In this document: piece after piece, positions 6,577 through 10,263 of the stretch
Position numbering within the stretch: the stretch's first letter is position 1
Layout of the letters: each line of letters begins with the position of its first letter
Source of the DNA: JBBDYD01 sp040901865
GTDB lineage: Bacteria; Bacteroidota; Ignavibacteria; UBA10030
Assembly (NCBI GenBank): GCA_040901865.1
Contig: JBBDYD010000219.1
Span: 1 to 10,263 of the forward strand
Direction of reading: 5' to 3'
Length of the DNA: 10,263 bases
The notes under the pieces: generated by a model
Seen by the model: the letters and a program-made list of their open reading frames with translations, nothing else
What the model was told of the DNA's origin: nothing
Database searches by the model: none
Position numbers and translations under genes: made by a program

Positions 6577-9480
6577 ATGCCCGTAATCGTTACCACAAGA
6601 TTCAAGCACCTGATAGTCCCCGTTGTCGCCATTCTGCTTTTATTTCCATTCTTCATTGCCTATCCACAAACCCCATCAAAGGGCCGCATTGTTGGCTCGG
6701 TGGTGGATTCCGAAACCGGAGAGACCATTCTTGGTGCAAATGTGATTCTCGAGGGAACGACACTCGGCGCGGCGACGGACATCAACGGGACCTATCTCAT
6801 CAATGCGGAGCCTGGAGAATACTCTCTTATTGTTTCAGTCCTCTCTTACGCTAAGCACACTGTTACCGGAGTCCGGGTCTTCGCCGGAGAGCCTGTCCGA
6901 ATCGACGTTGCGATGAAGCCTGAGTGGATTGAAACCGAGGAAGTTGTCGTTACGGCAAAGATGCTTCAGAACACGGAAGCAACGACGCTTATCACACGCC
7001 AGCGCGCATCAGCCGTGAGTGATGCGATCAGCATGGAGATGATCTCGAGGACAGGAAGCTCCACCGCGGCAGACGCCATGTCAAGGGTCACCGGAGCGTC
7101 GGTCACCGGCGGTAAATATGTTTTCATCAGGGGGCTGGGCGAGCGTTATACCAGCACACACTTGAACGGAAACGAACTTCCGAGTGCTGACCCGGACAAG
7201 CGCACATTCCAAATGGACTTGTTCCCAAGCAATCTCCTGGAAAACATCGTCACAGTTAAGTCTTTCACTCCAGACAAGCCGGGGAATTTTTCCGGAGGCA
7301 TCATTGATATCGGCACGGTGTCGTTTCCCGAGAGGTTTCTCTTGAAACTCAGTTCATCAGGATCCTTCAATTCGCAGACGACGATGCGATCGAATTTCCT
7401 CGGAGCTGTTGGAACAAGCTCAGACTGGATGGGGGTCGATAACGGAAGCCGTTCGCTGCCTTCGATTCTTTCTGATCCGGATGTTGTCATTCCCGATGCG
7501 ACAACTGCACGCACGAACCCCGATCAAGCACGCTCTCTTGATGTCGTTTCGAAGTCCTTCAACCCCCAAATGGCTCCGATCCGCAAGACTTCACCGTTCA
7601 ATCAGAAATATTCGATTTCCATCGGCGACCGACTGGCTTTGTTCGGGGCCCCTCTTGGAATCCTCGGAAGCTTCTCGTATGCGCGGGAATATTCGTTTTA
7701 CGAACGCGGCACCGTCGGCCGCTGGAAGCTCGCGGGTTCTGTTGATGCAAACGACGCCCTTACGAACCTCATCCTCCTGGATGATACCAAAGGCACCGAT
7801 GAGGCCTCTTGGGGAGGGCTTGCGACCGTGAATCTGAAACCTCATGCAAATCATGAGATCACGGGGAACCTGGTGTATACGCGCAGCGGAGAGACAACCG
7901 CCCGCCATATGATTGGACCCTGGCCGGAACAGCTTTCCGGAATTGCGAAATTTGAGACGAGAGTTGTCCAGTTCACCGAGCGCGACCTTACCAGTCTTCA
8001 GGTTCGCGGAAAGCATGCCCTGCCGGTGCTCGGGGAAACCAATATCGAGTGGTCTGCAACCAGCTCGTCTTCCATGCAAAACGAGCCTGATGCCCGTTTT
8101 TTTTCGAATACGATCGCTCAAACAACCGTTGGTGGAAGGGATACGACCCTCTATAGCATCACACCATCGCTTTTTCCCCGGCCAGCCCGATATTTTCGTT
8201 CTCTTGATGAGTCCGGAAAAGGGTTCAATGTTGAGCTCTCCGTCCCCTTTCGCCAATGGTCGTCCCTGAGCGCAAAGATCAAGGTAGGCGGCGCCTTTCA
8301 GGAAAAAGAGCGTTCCTTTCGCGAACGAAGGTTTGAATACCGGCAGGCGCCGGGAACGATCTACGCCGGGGATCCAGAGGCCTTTTTTTCGCACGAGAAC
8401 AGCGGGATCATTGGATATGATTCGACAAGGAACCGCTACATCTTTGGAAATTACATCGCAAATGCCCCAGATGCGCGCGGAGGCAACTACGACGGGTACG
8501 AGCGCATTTTGGCTGTTTTCGGAATGGTGGAGATTCCGTTGACACGACAATTGCGCATGGTGGGCGGATTGCGTTATGAAATAACCGGAATGGACGTGAG
8601 CGGCAAGGACACCGTCGGCACTCTTCGCGATAAAGATGTTCTTCCGTCGGTGAATTTTATTTATCAGCTCACACCTGAAATGAACATTCGCGCCTCTTAC
8701 GGCAAGACTCTTGCGCGTCCGAATTTCCGGGAAAAGGCCCCTTACGCAAGTTATTCATTCGCGAATGACTTTGTCTTCCTCGGGAACGTTTCCCTGAAGA
8801 GAACCCTCATTGACAACTATGACCTCCGATGGGAGTGGTTTGCGAGGCCCGGCGAGATCTTTGCCGTGAGTGCATTCTACAAAGCATTCAAGAACCCAAT
8901 CGAGAGAGTGATCAATGTTCTGTTCGCTTCCGAAGGCGGAGAGGTTTTGTATGCCAACGTTGACAAGGCGATTGTGCAAGGGCTTGAATTCGAGGCACGA
9001 ACGAGGCTTGACGCGATTCATCCCGCCCTTCAGAATTTCACGGTCGGCGGCAACCTGTCTATCATCTCATCAAAAGTCAGCATTCCAGAGAGCGAGTTGA
9101 TTGTCACACGCGACGTTGATCCCTCTGCCCCTTCGACACGTCAACTTCAGGGTCAATCGCCCTACCTTCTCAATTTAAACCTTGCCTATGACAACGCCGA
9201 ATCAGGCACTTCCGCATCGATCTTCTACAACGTGTTTGGCGACCGGCTTGCGGAGATCAGTCTTGGTGGGACGCCTGATGTGTTTGAACGATCAAGGCCT
9301 ATGCTTGACGCTTCATTCTCACAAAAAGTGTTCGACTCCTGGTCGTTCAACTTGGGCGCCAAGAACCTTCTGAACTCAAAGTATCTTCTCACCCACACGT
9401 ACAAAGGACAGGATTTTGTAAGAGCAGAGCATACTCTCGGCGTCTCGGTGTCTGTGGGAGTGACATTTTTCTTGGATTAA
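6577..9480 (+). CDS. TonB-dependent outer-membrane receptor with carboxypeptidase-regulatory-like N-terminal domain
   Basis: This is an outer-membrane beta-barrel that imports a ligand using TonB-ExbBD energy. From the ATG at 6577 it has 967 residues. A signal peptide covers about 1-29 (TTRFKHLIVPVVAILLLF). A carboxypeptidase-regulatory-like domain follows at about 36-115, with GRIVGSVVDSETGETILGA and AATDINGTYLI. A possible TonB box is EEVVVTA at 121-127. The plug at about 140-250 contains GGKYVFIRGLGERYTSTHL and PDKPGNFSGGIIDI. The barrel runs to a terminal strand ending SVGVTFFLD, and ASYGKTLARPNFRE is a typical barrel segment. The substrate cannot be read from the sequence. Its divergent position to pstS and its own Pho box suggest phosphate or a phosphorus compound; this is inference. 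Related Oar-like receptors also serve other ligands. A secreted-protein gene follows 67 bp downstream, probably in the same operon. Confidence 0.93.
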   Translation: MPVIVTTRFKHLIVPVVAILLLFPFFIAYPQTPSKGRIVGSVVDSETGETILGANVILEGTTLGAATDINGTYLINAEPGEYSLIVSVLSYAKHTVTGVRVFAGEPVRIDVAMKPEWIETEEVVVTAKMLQNTEATTLITRQRASAVSDAISMEMISRTGSSTAADAMSRVTGASVTGGKYVFIRGLGERYTSTHLNGNELPSADPDKRTFQMDLFPSNLLENIVTVKSFTPDKPGNFSGGIIDIGTVSFPERFLLKLSSSGSFNSQTTMRSNFLGAVGTSSDWMGVDNGSRSLPSILSDPDVVIPDATTARTNPDQARSLDVVSKSFNPQMAPIRKTSPFNQKYSISIGDRLALFGAPLGILGSFSYAREYSFYERGTVGRWKLAGSVDANDALTNLILLDDTKGTDEASWGGLATVNLKPHANHEITGNLVYTRSGETTARHMIGPWPEQLSGIAKFETRVVQFTERDLTSLQVRGKHALPVLGETNIEWSATSSSSMQNEPDARFFSNTIAQTTVGGRDTTLYSITPSLFPRPARYFRSLDESGKGFNVELSVPFRQWSSLSAKIKVGGAFQEKERSFRERRFEYRQAPGTIYAGDPEAFFSHENSGIIGYDSTRNRYIFGNYIANAPDARGGNYDGYERILAVFGMVEIPLTRQLRMVGGLRYEITGMDVSGKDTVGTLRDKDVLPSVNFIYQLTPEMNIRASYGKTLARPNFREKAPYASYSFANDFVFLGNVSLKRTLIDNYDLRWEWFARPGEIFAVSAFYKAFKNPIERVINVLFASEGGEVLYANVDKAIVQGLEFEARTRLDAIHPALQNFTVGGNLSIISSKVSIPESELIVTRDVDPSAPSTRQLQGQSPYLLNLNLAYDNAESGTSASIFYNVFGDRLAEISLGGTPDVFERSRPMLDASFSQKVFDSWSFNLGAKNLLNSKYLLTHTYKGQDFVRAEHTLGVSVSVGVTFFLD

Positions 9481-9537
9481 ATACGATAACACACTAATCA
9501 ATTCATTCCGCTCTCTCGGGCGGTCACGATCTCATTC

Positions 9538-9542
9538 GGAGG
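9538..9542 (+). promoter_or_regulatory. Ribosome-binding site of the secreted-protein gene
   Basis: GGAGG lies 5 nt before the ATG at 9548. The 67 bp between the receptor stop and this ATG show no terminator: only a 4 bp CCGC/GCGG stem without a T run. No promoter was recognised either, so cotranscription with the receptor is likely. Confidence 0.8.
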
Positions 9543-9547
9543 AAACG

Positions 9548-10263
9548 ATGTTTCGATCTCTTGCCACCTTCATGTTTTCACTGCTTTTCGGCGGATCACT
9601 TCTCGCTCAATCCACCATCACGGTCCAGGACGGAGACATTGCGGTAGCGGACACGGTATATTGGACGGCGAACAACACCTATGTACTGGACGGGCTGGTA
9701 TATGTTGACTCGGCCGCCGTACTGCATATCGAAGCAGGCACGGTCATCAAAGCAAAGCAGCCACCGTCAACGGCCGATAACACCAGCGCCCTGGTCGTGG
9801 CACGGTATGGAAAGATCTACGCCGTGGGCACGGCTGTCCGACCGATCATCTTTACGGCCGAAGCCGATGACGTCAGTAACCCAAATGACTTCGGACCTGA
9901 TGACCGGGGTTTATGGGGCGGAGTGCTCATCCTGGGCAACGCTGAGATCAATACGACGTCGGGCATCGGCCAGATCGAGGGTATATCGACACTGGAGCCC
10001 CGCGGATCCTACGGCGGGAGCAATAATGCCGACAACTCAGGCACCATGCGCTATGTCTCCATCCGCCACGGCGGCTTCGAGATCGGCTCGGGCAATGAGA
10101 TCAACGGCCTGACCCTGGGTGCTGTCGGAAGCGCAACAACGATCGAATACATCGAGGTCTTCGCCAACCTGGATGACGGCTTCGAGTGGTTCGGCGGTAC
10201 GGTGAACTCCAAATATCTCGTCTCGGCCTTCTGCGGCGACGATGCCTTCGATTTTGACGAGGG
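9548..10263 (+). CDS. Secreted repeat-rich (probably beta-helix) protein of unknown function, 3' end beyond window
   Basis: The frame stays open from the ATG at 9548 to the window edge (238 full codons). A Sec signal peptide is clear: FRSLATFMFSLLFGGSLLA, with cleavage before Gln21. The mature part has short strand-turn units: TYVLDGLVYVDSAAVLHIEA (45-64), GTVIKAK, AVRPIIFTAEA, RGLWGGVLILGNAEI, GTMRYVSIRHGG, TTIEYIEVFANLDDGFEWFG and DDAFDFDEG. This pattern, with Trp-Gly-Gly and Asp-Asp-Gly-Phe turns, is common in large secreted proteins of Bacteroidota and relatives and suggests a right-handed beta-helix or similar solenoid. No catalytic motif is recognised. Because the C-terminus is absent, I cannot tell whether it has a type IX secretion tail. 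Its tight position behind the receptor suggests a surface or secreted partner for it, for example in binding or releasing a phosphorus substrate. That role is inference. Confidence 0.8.
   Translation, partial: MFRSLATFMFSLLFGGSLLAQSTITVQDGDIAVADTVYWTANNTYVLDGLVYVDSAAVLHIEAGTVIKAKQPPSTADNTSALVVARYGKIYAVGTAVRPIIFTAEADDVSNPNDFGPDDRGLWGGVLILGNAEINTTSGIGQIEGISTLEPRGSYGGSNNADNSGTMRYVSIRHGGFEIGSGNEINGLTLGAVGSATTIEYIEVFANLDDGFEWFGGTVNSKYLVSAFCGDDAFDFDE

Noticed and set aside
8097..8104. Run of eight T residues in the receptor gene as a phase-variation tract
   Set aside because: Eight T is short for slipped-strand switching, the run is interior to the barrel, the frame is intact, and a single T7 elsewhere in the gene shows such runs are not special here.
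7591..8550. Large minus-strand open frame inside the receptor gene
   Set aside because: It is antisense to a clear TonB-receptor barrel, shows no recognisable domain or ribosome site, and reflects codon bias in the overlapping gene.
9481..9547. Terminator between the receptor and the secreted-protein gene
   Set aside because: The only stem is CCGC/GCGG of 4 bp, with no following T run.
9548..10263. Horizontal transfer of the last gene suggested by higher GC
   Set aside because: Two hand-counted 60-base blocks gave 57-58% GC, but a block of the receptor gene (9001-9060) is equally rich and another (8761-8820) is 47%. The difference is within local variation.

Overview
The window holds a complete phosphate-specific transport (Pst) operon read on the minus strand. 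Its order is pstS (5287-6255), pstC (3037-5271), pstA (1358-3034), pstB (529-1347) and then phoU (1-485), whose 3' end lies outside the window. Diverging from pstS on the plus strand are a large TonB-dependent outer-membrane receptor (6577-9480) and a secreted repeat-rich protein of unknown function (from 9548, cut by the window edge). All seven genes look intact where visible. There are no RNA genes, insertion sequences or CRISPR arrays.

The organism is a Gram-negative bacterium, because it has a TonB-dependent receptor and a periplasmic binding protein with a Sec signal. The receptor's N-terminal carboxypeptidase-regulatory-like extension, and a core promoter motif matching TAnnTTTG, suggest the Bacteroidota/Chlorobiota/Ignavibacteriota (FCB) group. 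This placement is inference; no marker gene is present.

The control region is the 321 bp between pstS and the receptor (6256-6576). It contains two arrays of PhoB/PhoP-type direct repeats with an exact 11 bp period. One (6312-6351) faces pstS and the other (6432-6460) faces the receptor. Each array is followed after exactly 8 nt by the same hexamer, TACCTT, which starts a TAnnTTTG-like -7 element. This mirrored arrangement predicts that the inner-membrane Pst system and the outer-membrane receptor are induced together by phosphate starvation.

The Pst permease is enlarged. PstC carries a periplasmic insert of about 390 residues that resembles a WD40-type beta-propeller, and PstA carries a periplasmic insert of about 260 residues with a predicted coiled coil. 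PstS belongs to a subfamily in which the residue aligning by eye with the phosphate-contacting Asp56 of E. coli PstS is Arg. The inferred pathway is: the secreted protein and TonB receptor capture a phosphorus source at the cell surface, PstS binds phosphate in the periplasm, PstC/PstA/PstB import it using ATP, and PhoU links transport to PhoR/PhoB signalling. phoB and phoR are not in the window.
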